From Thermoanaerobaculia bacterium (GTDB taxonomy: Bacteria; Acidobacteriota; Thermoanaerobaculia; Multivoradales; J023): a stretch of 64,000 bases of DNA. The position numbers and the translations under genes were made by a program. Below the pieces are notes generated by a model. The model was given only the letters and a program-made list of their open reading frames with translations. It was not told the DNA's origin and ran no database searches. Positions 8,272-16,533 of the stretch are shown here, piece after piece; position 1 is the first letter of the stretch; each line of letters starts with the position of its first letter. Location of the stretch: contig JAUIJL010000014.1 of the NCBI GenBank assembly GCA_030431255.1, positions 1-64,000 of the forward strand, read 5' to 3'.

Positions 8272-9681
8272 CTATCGAAGCCCGGTCTTTTGTGAAACCG
8301 GAGCAACCGGAGGTTTCGGCGGAGACGGTGGCTCAGGCGGCCGCGGCGGTCCCAGGGGTCCGAGCTGGAAGGCCATCAATTTCTTCTGATTGCGAACCAG
8401 GAGCCGTCCCCGTTGCAGGGTCGGTGCCGTCCAATGCTTGCCCCGAGATATCTGCGCGCTGGCCTTTTCTCGATAGCGATCCGGGGCGGCTTCGACGATC
8501 GCCAGGCGACCGCCGTCGCTGAGCACCACCAAATGGCCGTCGGCGTAGATCAACGAGCCGTGGCCGAGGCCGGTCTTGCGCCAACGGGTGACGCCGTCGT
8601 CGGCGCCGATGCACTTAAAGTGTTCGTTGTCGAAGCCGTATAGATGACCGTCATGATAAATTGACGAGCTAAATTGATTCTTCATCTCCCGGGAGCGCCA
8701 CAGCTCTTCGATCTTGATGGCGCCTTCCTGGTTCTTGACCTGGAGCAGGGCGGCACCGGTGTCGTAACCGGATGAGATGAAAAGGCGATCGGGCGGCACC
8801 CAAACCGGTGCGGCGGCGTTGACGTCGTAGGCGGTCTTCCAGGACAGCTGCCATAAGCCGTTGCCCGTGTTGGGCTCGACGGCGATCAGCTCCGTGCCGG
8901 TGAAGAAAATACTTTGCTCCATGCCCCCGAGCTCCACGGTCAAGGGCAGGGAATAACCGGGGATGCCGGTGGCGGTTTGCCAACGGACCTCGCCGGTTTT
9001 TTTGTCGAAGGCCATCAGAGAATGGCCGGCTCGACCGCCGACATTGAAGAGCAGCAAATCCTGAAACACGATCGGCGAGGCGGACACGCCCCACGTGGGC
9101 ACCACCGCGCCGAATTCCTTGCGCAAATCGCGATCCCAAAGCACCTCGCCGGAATGCCGGTCCGCACACCACAGGTGGCCGAGGGCGGAGACGGCATAGA
9201 TGCGATGTTGATCCACGGTGGGGGTCGAGCGGGGGCCGTCACCGAAGCTGTCTCGACGTTTGGCGTCGGTGCGCAGCCGCCAGAGCTCGCTGCCGTCGCG
9301 GGCGTCGAAGGCCACCAGCAGCTCGTCGGAGCCGTCGGACATCAAGGTGTAGAGCTGCGTGTCCACCGCGGCGATGCCGGAATATCCGCCACCGAGGGGC
9401 ACGCTCCACAGCTCTGCGGGGCCATCGGCCGGCCACGGCAGGCTGAGGGTCGCGTGCTCGGCGCGACCGTCACCCTTGGGCCCCCGGAATTGCGGCCAAT
9501 CCCCGAGATGGGCCGGTTCTTGCGGCGCCGCCTCAGCCGCGGGCGAGCTCTCGGCGTGGACGACCGCGCTACCGCCGAGGACCATGGCGCTCGCGACGAT
9601 CAGCGCGAAGCCGGTGGCCACCACCGTGACGGAACGGGCGGCCCGTCGACCGGTGTTATGGAGCTCGGAACCTGGTTTCAC
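8272..9681 (-). CDS. Secreted PQQ-like beta-propeller protein
   Basis: I place the start at the GTG at 9681, not the ORF-track start at 10095. The track's extra N-terminus is a shadow of the radical SAM gene, and translation from 9681 begins directly ahead of a clear signal peptide ('VTVVATGFALIVASAMVLGG'). The mature protein (469 codons in all) opens with 'DWPQFRGPKGDG' and has repeated blades with 'L(V/M)AFD..(D/K)G...WR' motifs typical of PQQ_2/BamB-like eight-bladed propellers. Whether it binds PQQ is undecided; many family members do not. The C-terminus is Pro-rich. It starts 11 nt after the radical SAM stop, so the two are probably cotranscribed. Confidence 0.82.
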   Translation of the reverse strand: MKPGSELHNTGRRAARSVTVVATGFALIVASAMVLGGSAVVHAESSPAAEAAPQEPAHLGDWPQFRGPKGDGRAEHATLSLPWPADGPAELWSVPLGGGYSGIAAVDTQLYTLMSDGSDELLVAFDARDGSELWRLRTDAKRRDSFGDGPRSTPTVDQHRIYAVSALGHLWCADRHSGEVLWDRDLRKEFGAVVPTWGVSASPIVFQDLLLFNVGGRAGHSLMAFDKKTGEVRWQTATGIPGYSLPLTVELGGMEQSIFFTGTELIAVEPNTGNGLWQLSWKTAYDVNAAAPVWVPPDRLFISSGYDTGAALLQVKNQEGAIKIEELWRSREMKNQFSSSIYHDGHLYGFDNEHFKCIGADDGVTRWRKTGLGHGSLIYADGHLVVLSDGGRLAIVEAAPDRYREKASAQISRGKHWTAPTLQRGRLLVRNQKKLMAFQLGPLGPPRPPEPPSPPKPPVAPVSQKTGLR

Positions 9682-9692
9682 GGCTGAGGATC

Positions 9693-11087
9693 TCAAGTGT
9701 AGCGGGCGTTCTGGTAGGTGTGGTCGTAGAAGCTCGGCAGCAGGGTATCGACCTGAAGCAATCCCTTCGAGGACAGCTCTACGCCTTCGCTCGACACCGA
9801 ATCCACCATCTCTCGGTCCTGTAGGTCCTGCCATACGTCTTTCCAATTCTCGAACGGGTCGACTCCGAATTTCTCGCGGAAATAACCGAAGCTCAGTCGG
9901 CCCAGCTTCATTTGCAGAATCAGCTCGCGGGTCAAACGCTCGCGGTCGGAAGTGGGGAACGCGCGACCGAGGGGTAGGCGTCCTTCGTCGAGGGAGGCCA
10001 GGTAGTCGTGCCAGCTGGTGACGTTCTGAATGTGCACGCCTTTCATGTGGCCGAAGGACGCGATGCCCGTGCCCAACATGTCGGAGCCGTGCCATAGGGC
10101 GTCACGGTAGACGAATCGCCCTTGGCCGTCTTTGCGGCCCGAGGATTTCACCAGGGTGTAGGCGCTGGAGATCTCGTAGCCGGCGGCGCACATTTCCTCG
10201 ATGGCGTATTGATTCCATTCCCGTTTGGTTTTCCAATCGGCCACCGGTGATTCTTGACCCTCTTCCAACATGCCCCGGGAATAGACGGTGTTGAAGGGCA
10301 GCTCCATCTGGTAGATCGTGACGCTGTCGGGATCCATGTCGATGGTTTTTTGAACCGTGTCTTTCCACGTATCCCAGGTCTCGCCGACCATGCCGGCGAT
10401 CAGATCCATGTTGAGCTGCTCGAAGCCGGCCTCGCGGATCCACGGCAAGCAGCGATGGATCTCCTTGACCTCGTGGGCACGGCCGTTTTCCCGCAGAATG
10501 GTTTCATTCCAATTTTCGACCCCGAGGGAGAGACGGGTGACGCCCATCTCGCGATAATGCTTGACCTTGGGCTCGGTGAGGGTGCCGGGCTCGCATTCGA
10601 AGGTCACCTCTTCCACCGAATCCCAGGGGATGGCCTTTTGCACCCGTTGCACCAGCTCCTTGAGATGTTTGACCGCCACGTAAGACGGCGTGCCACCGCC
10701 GAAGTAGACGAATTTCAGGGGCCTTTCCGCCACCGCCGGAAACTCGGAGTAGAGCTCGACCTCGCGCGCCAGATTGTCCAGATAGTGTTGGATCTGACCG
10801 GCATTTTTGTCGACGTAAACTCTGAAGTAGCAGAATTTGCAGCGCTTCCGGCAGAACGGAATATGCATGTAGAGGCCGAGGGGGCTGTCGGGCTCGGGTG
10901 AGGACTGCAGACGCTCCTTGAATTCGGGGAGATTGTCGTCACGCCAGAAGGAAAAGGGCGGGTAGTTGGAGACGAACACACTGCCCACCTCGGTGCCCGA
11001 AATGCTGGGGCCCTTGGGGCTTTGCGCTTCGCTGTCCACGGCGCAATTGCCTTCGGAAGCGGTGGATTCGGTGTTGATATCGGTCAT
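9693..11087 (-). CDS. HemN-like radical SAM enzyme
   Basis: A 464-residue enzyme. 'YMHIPFCRKRCKFCYF' holds the C79-x3-C83-x2-C86 [4Fe-4S]/SAM motif, followed by 'YFGGGTPS' and 'ECEPGTLT' as in coproporphyrinogen III oxidase-like proteins (HemN, HemW and class C methyltransferases). A HemN-type C-terminal domain follows ('ELILQMKLGRLSFGYFREKFG'). A haem-biosynthetic role is not supported by context: no hem genes are nearby and the neighbours are tailoring and reductase enzymes. A class C-type C-methylation or oxidative decarboxylation of a pathway intermediate is therefore an attractive inference. A GGAGGAA RBS supports the start. The first 60 residues are a non-conserved extension. Confidence 0.85.
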   Translation of the reverse strand: MTDINTESTASEGNCAVDSEAQSPKGPSISGTEVGSVFVSNYPPFSFWRDDNLPEFKERLQSSPEPDSPLGLYMHIPFCRKRCKFCYFRVYVDKNAGQIQHYLDNLAREVELYSEFPAVAERPLKFVYFGGGTPSYVAVKHLKELVQRVQKAIPWDSVEEVTFECEPGTLTEPKVKHYREMGVTRLSLGVENWNETILRENGRAHEVKEIHRCLPWIREAGFEQLNMDLIAGMVGETWDTWKDTVQKTIDMDPDSVTIYQMELPFNTVYSRGMLEEGQESPVADWKTKREWNQYAIEEMCAAGYEISSAYTLVKSSGRKDGQGRFVYRDALWHGSDMLGTGIASFGHMKGVHIQNVTSWHDYLASLDEGRLPLGRAFPTSDRERLTRELILQMKLGRLSFGYFREKFGVDPFENWKDVWQDLQDREMVDSVSSEGVELSSKGLLQVDTLLPSFYDHTYQNARYT

Positions 11088-11201
11088 GGATTCCTCCGGA
11101 ATCTTTTGGAGCTGGGGAGGTGAATCAAGGGTGAAAAGAGCTGTGTCATGAAAAGAGCTGAGTCATGGGACGGCTGCCGAGCCTGCGGGCTTCGAATCGG
11201 C

Positions 11202-12398
11202 CTATTTATCGGCGCCCGAGAAGCCGTATACGGTGCCGTCACCGGCGGCGATCACCAGGAAGCCGTCGGCGATGGCCGGGGAGCCGATGAACGCCTCGCT
11301 GCCCTGGAACTCCCAAACCACTTTGCCGTCGGCCAAGGAGAGAGCCATGACCACACCGGCCTGGTCGGCGATGTAAACGCGATCCCCGACCACGATCGGT
11401 GAGGCGTCGACCCGAGCCCGACGGCTGTGGGTCCAAAGGGATTTGCCGGTTTGGCGGTCGAGGGCATGGATCATTTTGTCCCGACCTCCCAGCACCACCA
11501 GCTTGTCGGTGACGGCGGGGGAGGAGTAAAACGGAAACTCTCTCTTCGGATGTTTGTAACGCCAGACCACCTCACCCTTGGCCAAGTCGACCTTCACCAC
11601 CTCGTTGTCGAAGGTGCCGACGAAGAGCTCGTCGCCGTCGATAGCCGGGCTGGCGGCCACGTAGCTGCCGATCGCCAGCTTGGCGATTTCTTGGCCGGTT
11701 TTACCGTCGATGGTGCGCAACATGCCGTCGCAACCTGACGACACGATTTGGCCGCCGTTGGTGATCGCCGGGGAGCCGTGCACATAACCTTCCGTTTCTA
11801 CGCGCCATCGGCTCTTACCGGTTTTGGGATCCAAACAGTAGAGGGAGTTGTCGTAGGAGCCGACCGCCAAGCAGCCGTCCTTGCCGGGCACCAAATTGGG
11901 TGGCGCGGTGATCGAGCTTTCCGCTTCGAACCTCCACGTTTCCGTGCCGTTCTCCACGTTGAGGGCCCGTAGGCGGCCCCATTCATCGCCGAAATAAACC
12001 GTGTCACCGCGCACCAAGGCCGAGGACTTGATCTCCTCTTCGGTCTCGATCTTCCACAGCTCTTTGCCGGTTTTGAGATCCAGGGCGGCGAAGGTGCCCG
12101 AAAGCCCACCGAGAAACACCCGGCCGTCGACGATGGCGGGGGTGGTTTCCGCCCCGTCCGCAAAGGAGTAGGTCCACTTCGGCTCGAGCTTCAGGGGTAG
12201 ACCTGAAGCCACGCCCAACTGCTGGGCGGTGCCGCGAAATTGAGGCCAATCGTCGGCAGACGCAGAGCCGGGCGAGAGGGTGACGGTGGTGAGCGCCGCG
12301 AGCGCGAGCACGGACATGAAACCTCGGCTCGACCGTCGGCGGGGTCGGTATCGGCTCAAAATCGATGGATGATCGGCGGTCACGTCATATCTCCTCAT
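11202..12398 (-). CDS. Secreted PQQ-like beta-propeller protein
   Basis: The start is taken at the internal ATG (MRRYDVT...) at 12398, preceded by AGGA; the track start at 12476 adds 26 Arg-rich residues. A twin-arginine-like or Sec leader ('RPRRRSSRGFMSVLALAALTTVTL') precedes the mature start 'DDWPQFRGTAQQLGV'. At least six blades show 'ALDLKTGKELWK', 'CLDPKTGKSRWR', 'ALDRQTGKSLWT' style motifs (PQQ_2/BamB-like). It is a 398-residue periplasmic or surface protein. It sits between Fe-ADH and the radical SAM gene in the same direction. It could be a scaffold or a quinoprotein; no direct catalytic residue could be assigned. Confidence 0.83.
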   Translation of the reverse strand: MRRYDVTADHPSILSRYRPRRRSSRGFMSVLALAALTTVTLSPGSASADDWPQFRGTAQQLGVASGLPLKLEPKWTYSFADGAETTPAIVDGRVFLGGLSGTFAALDLKTGKELWKIETEEEIKSSALVRGDTVYFGDEWGRLRALNVENGTETWRFEAESSITAPPNLVPGKDGCLAVGSYDNSLYCLDPKTGKSRWRVETEGYVHGSPAITNGGQIVSSGCDGMLRTIDGKTGQEIAKLAIGSYVAASPAIDGDELFVGTFDNEVVKVDLAKGEVVWRYKHPKREFPFYSSPAVTDKLVVLGGRDKMIHALDRQTGKSLWTHSRRARVDASPIVVGDRVYIADQAGVVMALSLADGKVVWEFQGSEAFIGSPAIADGFLVIAAGDGTVYGFSGADK

Positions 12399-12543
12399 CG
12401 TCCTGCTCTTTGCGGCTCCCGGGCGTCGTCTCTTCAAGGCTTTCCGTTGACTTCGGGGCTCCTCGGCGTGGGGCATGGGCGAGCTCGCGGGTTCGAGGCC
12501 GAAAGATTCGCAAGGATTCTTCCGAAGGTTTCTCCTAAGGTCT

Positions 12544-13731
12544 TCAGAAGGCCGCTTCGTAGAGGTCTTGGAATGCTTTCACGTCCATGGCTCGGGGATT
12601 GAACCCCGCGGTCCATTGCTCGGCGGCCTCGGTGGCCAGCTGGGAAAGCTTGTCGCGCTCCACGCCGCAGGCCTGCAGGCGGCTTTCGAGCCCAGAGGCG
12701 GCCAAGAGCTCCGCCAGACGGGCGCTCAGAGCCTCGACTCCTTCGATGCCGGCGTGCCTGCCGAGATCCCCGTAGAGCTGGGCCACGGACGAGCCGTTGA
12801 AGCGCACCACGTGGGGCAGCATCAAACCCACGGCTTGACCGTGGACCATGCCGTAGTGGGCGGTCAGCGGATTGGCGCAGGAGTGCGCGGCACCGAGCAT
12901 GGAGGCTTCGATGGCCGCTCCGGCCAGGTGGGCCCCCAACAACATATCGGCCCGGGGCGCCGAGCGCTCCGGGTCGGCCAAATAGGCTTCGAAGCTGCGC
13001 TCGATCAACCGAAACGCCTCGCCGGCGAAGAGCTGCGAAATGGGGTTACGCCGGGTGGTGACGAAGCTCTCCACGGCGTGGGAGAGGGCGTCGATGCCGG
13101 TGACCGCGGCCACGTCTCGGGGCACGGTTTGGATCAAGGTCGGGTCGAGGATCACCGTCCGGAAACGGGCCTTACGATCCCCACAGGCCATTTTGCGGTG
13201 GTCGTCCGTGCGGGAGATGAGGGCGAATCGCTGGGCTTCGCTGCCGGTGCCGGCGGTGGTCGGAACCCCGAGGGTCGGCAACATGGGTTTCGTCGCCTTT
13301 TCGACCCCCCAATAATCCTCCATCTCACCGCCTTGGGTGTGGAGGAAATTGATGCCCTTGGCGCAATCCATGGAGCTGCCGCCGCCGAGGCCGATCAGCA
13401 GATGCGGACGGTGCGCGGCCGCCATCTCGGCGCCACGGCGAACGTGCTCGGTGGTGGGGTTCTCGGCGGCCCCGTCGAAAACCGCTGCTTCGAATCCGGC
13501 GGCGCTCAAGCGATCGACCGCGCGGCCCACGTGGCCGGCGGCCACCAGACCGGGATCGGTGACGATCAGCACCCTGCCGGCGCTGCCGTTGGCGGCATCG
13601 GGCACGATTTCGGCGGCGCGGTCGCCGATGCCGTCGAGGGCGCCGTCGCCGAAGACGACGTGCACGCCGCCGAGATCTACGGCCCAATGGCCTTCTGGTA
13701 GAGGTGTATAGCTCACATCAAGTCCCGACAC
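12544..13731 (-). CDS. Iron-containing alcohol dehydrogenase
   Basis: A 395-residue group III alcohol dehydrogenase. It shows the NAD(P)-binding 'GLGGGSSMDCAKG', the signature 'PTTAGTGSE' and the metal-ligand set in 'GIDALSHAVESF' (Asp, His) and 'GAAHSCANPLTAHYGMVHGQAVG' (two His). It would interconvert an aldehyde and an alcohol in the cytoplasm. It lies 42 nt downstream of the aldehyde dehydrogenase and so completes an acid -> aldehyde -> alcohol sequence with the LuxE-like enzyme. The substrate is not deducible. Confidence 0.92.
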   Translation of the reverse strand: MSGLDVSYTPLPEGHWAVDLGGVHVVFGDGALDGIGDRAAEIVPDAANGSAGRVLIVTDPGLVAAGHVGRAVDRLSAAGFEAAVFDGAAENPTTEHVRRGAEMAAAHRPHLLIGLGGGSSMDCAKGINFLHTQGGEMEDYWGVEKATKPMLPTLGVPTTAGTGSEAQRFALISRTDDHRKMACGDRKARFRTVILDPTLIQTVPRDVAAVTGIDALSHAVESFVTTRRNPISQLFAGEAFRLIERSFEAYLADPERSAPRADMLLGAHLAGAAIEASMLGAAHSCANPLTAHYGMVHGQAVGLMLPHVVRFNGSSVAQLYGDLGRHAGIEGVEALSARLAELLAASGLESRLQACGVERDKLSQLATEAAEQWTAGFNPRAMDVKAFQDLYEAAF

Positions 13732-13773
13732 ATCAAGTAAAACGTTGAAAAAGAAAGAATTCGCCGATTCGGC

Positions 13774-15225
13774 TCACGACGCGATCTGGAATGCCCGCTG
13801 GTGGTAGAGATGGTCGAAGAGGTTACCCTCGTGCGGTTGATCCCATGAGATCTTGTACGTGGGAATCGGGCCCAAGTTGAGGCGGTCGATGTCTTTGCAG
13901 TCCAGCGCCCGATTGAGGAAACCCTGGTCGTCGGAGATCACGGTGCCGATCAGCGTCGGACCGATGGCCTCGAACATCTCGTCCTGGGGGCAGTCCACCA
14001 CGCCGACGAAGGGGAACATCAGCTCCGCGTCGGCCACGGGATGCTCCGGATCCGTGACGTGGATGACCGTCGGTCGCAGGAAAGTGCAGCCACCGGCCTC
14101 GGCCACCCGTCCACCCGAGCGATATTTGGCGGTCAGATCCTCGGCGCCGGGGGTGGTGAGGTAGTCGTCGATCATGTCGGAGATCAAGCGGGCGACCTCC
14201 GGATCCGGGAATGCGGCCAAGCGCGCGTCCGGGTGATCCAGGGGCAAGGCGTCGATCTCGGCCAGCTTGCGGGCCATGGCGTCGGCGATCTCTCGGCCGT
14301 TTTTCGGCGTCCAAACCCCCGAGCAATTGATGCACGAGCGGCCGCCGTTCATGGCCACGGAAGAGGTCAGCATGTCCAGGTGGTCGCTCCAGCCGTCCGC
14401 CGAGGTTTCGTCGAAGATGACCTTCGACCAGCCCGGGCCGTGCAGCTGAACTTTGCCGGTGCCTTTCCAGGCTTCGACCGTGCTTTGGTCGCCGAAGAAC
14501 ATGCTGCGGCCGGTGCCCACCAAAAGCGCCGGCACGGCACCGTGGCCCGACGGATAGAGGCTGAAGGCCTCGGCGGGCGCGCCGGCTTCGATCATCGCCA
14601 TGGTCATGCGGTAGGGAGTCCACGGCTCGGAGCTGCCGGTGCGCAACACCAGCTTCACCTTCAGCGGTATGGCCGGCAGCCACAGGTTGTGAACGCCCGG
14701 GGAATTGTTCGGTAGAACGGCCCCGAGGGTGGAGGTCAAACGCTGGTAGCTCACGCGCCGTCCGCCGTCCTCGCCCCAGCCGCCGTCGAGCACGGAGAGG
14801 TCCAAGCCCCGGGTCAGGCCGTCGAGCACCCCTTCGATGCCCGCCATGACGCCGGTGATTTTCTCCAGGTTCATCTCTCCGAGGGCCATGGGCATGCCGG
14901 TGGTGGCGGAAAGATGCTGCAGATATTGCTCCGGGGTGAAGCCTTGATCCGCGCCCGGGTAGAGGGGCAGCTCGGCCTCTCCGAAGAGCTTCGCGGCTTT
15001 GTGGGTGATATCGATCAGCTCGGCGACGGTGAAGGCGTCCAAGCTGCGGCGGTTTTCCTCGGCTTGCTGCAAGTCGCGGGTGATCATGCCCGGGATGGCT
15101 TGGCTCACGGTGCCCAGGGGCTCGCCCGTGCGCACGTCGGTGAGCGACGCAGAGTCGAGGGTTCGATAGGGCTTACCCGCACGCAGAAGGGGAAGGTGCA
15201 GCTCGTTCATACCTAAATCCTTCAT
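13774..15225 (-). CDS. Aldehyde dehydrogenase / acyl reductase partner of LuxE-like protein
   Basis: The start is set at ATG 15225 (MKDLGMNELHL), whose A is the last base of the upstream TGA (TGATG overlap); the track start at 15294 lies inside the LuxE-like gene. The 483-residue ALDH-fold protein has a catalytic-Cys region 'GGRSCINCSGVW', a nucleotide-binding half with 'LPNNSPGVHNLWLPAIPLKVKLVLRTGS', and a conserved 'HVTDPEHPVADAELMFPFVGVV'. The partner gene, the Cys and the LuxC-like nucleotide-binding segment suggest reduction of an enzyme-bound or adenylate-derived acyl group to aldehyde, with NAD(P)H as donor. Oxidation of an aldehyde is the alternative direction. Confidence 0.87.
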   Translation of the reverse strand: MKDLGMNELHLPLLRAGKPYRTLDSASLTDVRTGEPLGTVSQAIPGMITRDLQQAEENRRSLDAFTVAELIDITHKAAKLFGEAELPLYPGADQGFTPEQYLQHLSATTGMPMALGEMNLEKITGVMAGIEGVLDGLTRGLDLSVLDGGWGEDGGRRVSYQRLTSTLGAVLPNNSPGVHNLWLPAIPLKVKLVLRTGSSEPWTPYRMTMAMIEAGAPAEAFSLYPSGHGAVPALLVGTGRSMFFGDQSTVEAWKGTGKVQLHGPGWSKVIFDETSADGWSDHLDMLTSSVAMNGGRSCINCSGVWTPKNGREIADAMARKLAEIDALPLDHPDARLAAFPDPEVARLISDMIDDYLTTPGAEDLTAKYRSGGRVAEAGGCTFLRPTVIHVTDPEHPVADAELMFPFVGVVDCPQDEMFEAIGPTLIGTVISDDQGFLNRALDCKDIDRLNLGPIPTYKISWDQPHEGNLFDHLYHQRAFQIAS

Positions 15226-16334
15226 CAATACACCCCCACCGCGACTTTTTTGGCGAAGCGGGAGAAGAGGCGCAGGTTCGAGACCCCGTCCCAAGGGCTG
15301 CCCGGCACCGGCTCGGCGCGCTCGCCTTCATCGCGCTCGGCGAAGCGGGGCATGAAGAATTCTTTGGTCAGGGTGGTCAAGAGCACCCGACCGGTTTCGT
15401 GGTAGGGCACGATTTCGTCCAAGTCGTCCGGGTTGACGATCTCGAAGACCGCCCGGGGATGGGGCGGGTAGTAGGTGATGGTGTAATCACCCGTTGCCGG
15501 ATCGAACGGTTTGGCCCGGGCCAGACCCATCAAAGTATTGCCGTAGACCGGCACGAAGTCGGCGCCGGGCACCAGCTCCTCGCGGGCGAAGCGATGGAAG
15601 TCGGCGTTCATTTCCGTGCCGCCGCAGAAGATGCCGGTGATGCCGTATTTCACCAAGTCGATTTTGTCGGCCAAGTGCTCCAGGAGCTTGGGGGTGGTGA
15701 AGATGCAGCGGATCTCGTGGGCGCGCAGGATTTTCAACGCCTGACCGGAAACGTGCTCCTTATAGGCCTCGAGCTCGTCCCAGCGTTTGTTCTTCACCAG
15801 ACGGGTGACCCACCGGGGATCCAAGTCCACGTGGAAGGAGATGCCGCCCCGGTGGTGGGCCAGGTGCTCGATGGCCAAGCGCAGGCGACGGGGGCCGGTG
15901 GGCCCGAGCATCAGCCAGTCGGATCCCGGCGGGAAGGTGTCGTCGGACAGGCCGTCGCCGAAATTCGAGTAGTCGATTTCGAAATCGTGCATGTTGATCC
16001 GGCTTTTGGGCACGCCGGTGGTGCCGCCGGTTTCGAAGACGTAAATCGGCTCGCCGACGAGGCCTTTGGGCACCCAACGACGCACCGGACCGCCGCGCAG
16101 CCATTCGTCCTGGAAATGACCGAAGAGCTTGAGGTCGTCGTAGGTTTGAACGTCTTTCAGAGGGTCGAAATCAAAGGTCTTCGCCTTTTCGAGCCAAAAC
16201 GGGCACCCGGTTTCCGGGTTGAAATGCCATTGCACGATCTCGCGCACATGGGCGTCCAGCCGTGCTCTCGATTCAGCCGCGGCTTGTTGAAGATTCTGGT
16301 CCTGCGGGTTCAGGGCATGGGCTGTGGCACTCAC
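15225..16334 (-). CDS. LuxE-like / phenylacetate-CoA ligase-like acyl-activating enzyme
   Basis: A 369-residue adenylate-forming family protein. 'YVFETGGTTGVPKSRIN' is the AMP-binding P-loop (TGGTTGxPK) and 'FVPVYGNTLMGLA' matches the second substrate/AMP motif. It is close in size to LuxE acyl-protein synthetase (about 370 aa) and lacks a long C-terminal CoA-ligase domain. It should activate a carboxylic acid with ATP and pass it on to the aldehyde dehydrogenase encoded next. A GTG start with GAGGAG RBS is used. It is the first gene of the tightly packed minus-strand block, just downstream of a strong terminator that ends the previous unit. Confidence 0.8.
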   Translation of the reverse strand: MSATAHALNPQDQNLQQAAAESRARLDAHVREIVQWHFNPETGCPFWLEKAKTFDFDPLKDVQTYDDLKLFGHFQDEWLRGGPVRRWVPKGLVGEPIYVFETGGTTGVPKSRINMHDFEIDYSNFGDGLSDDTFPPGSDWLMLGPTGPRRLRLAIEHLAHHRGGISFHVDLDPRWVTRLVKNKRWDELEAYKEHVSGQALKILRAHEIRCIFTTPKLLEHLADKIDLVKYGITGIFCGGTEMNADFHRFAREELVPGADFVPVYGNTLMGLARAKPFDPATGDYTITYYPPHPRAVFEIVNPDDLDEIVPYHETGRVLLTTLTKEFFMPRFAERDEGERAEPVPGSPWDGVSNLRLFSRFAKKVAVGVY

Positions 16335-16488
16335 GGGTGGCTCCTCGACGGGCTATGGTCGGATCGGACGAAGACCGCCCGGCTCCTGGAAACGACGGCG
16401 ATTGCCGTCGGATAGTGCTAATAGAGAGTTCGTCGACTAGGCGTCGTCGGATTCTGACTGGGACGGGTGCGGAACCGATCCGCGGAGC

Positions 16489-16520
16489 GAAACGCCGACC
16501 CGGGAGCGGGTCGGCGTTTC
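16489..16520 (-). terminator. Strong intrinsic terminator after the propeller pair
   Basis: A perfect 13-bp stem (GAAACGCCGACCC / GGGTCGGCGTTTC) with loop GGGAGC lies just 3' of the propeller gene ending at 16534. It separates the upstream propeller pair from the LuxE-led block. Confidence 0.8.
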
Positions 16521-16533
16521 GAAGGGCCGCGGC

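Noticed and set aside
9682-10095. N-terminal extension of the propeller gene in the ORF track
   Set aside because: Arg-rich translation of the overlapping radical SAM gene; a signal peptide begins after the GTG at 9681.
12475-13701. 408-codon plus-strand ORF
   Set aside because: Antisense of the Fe-alcohol dehydrogenase gene, with Gly/His-rich noise.
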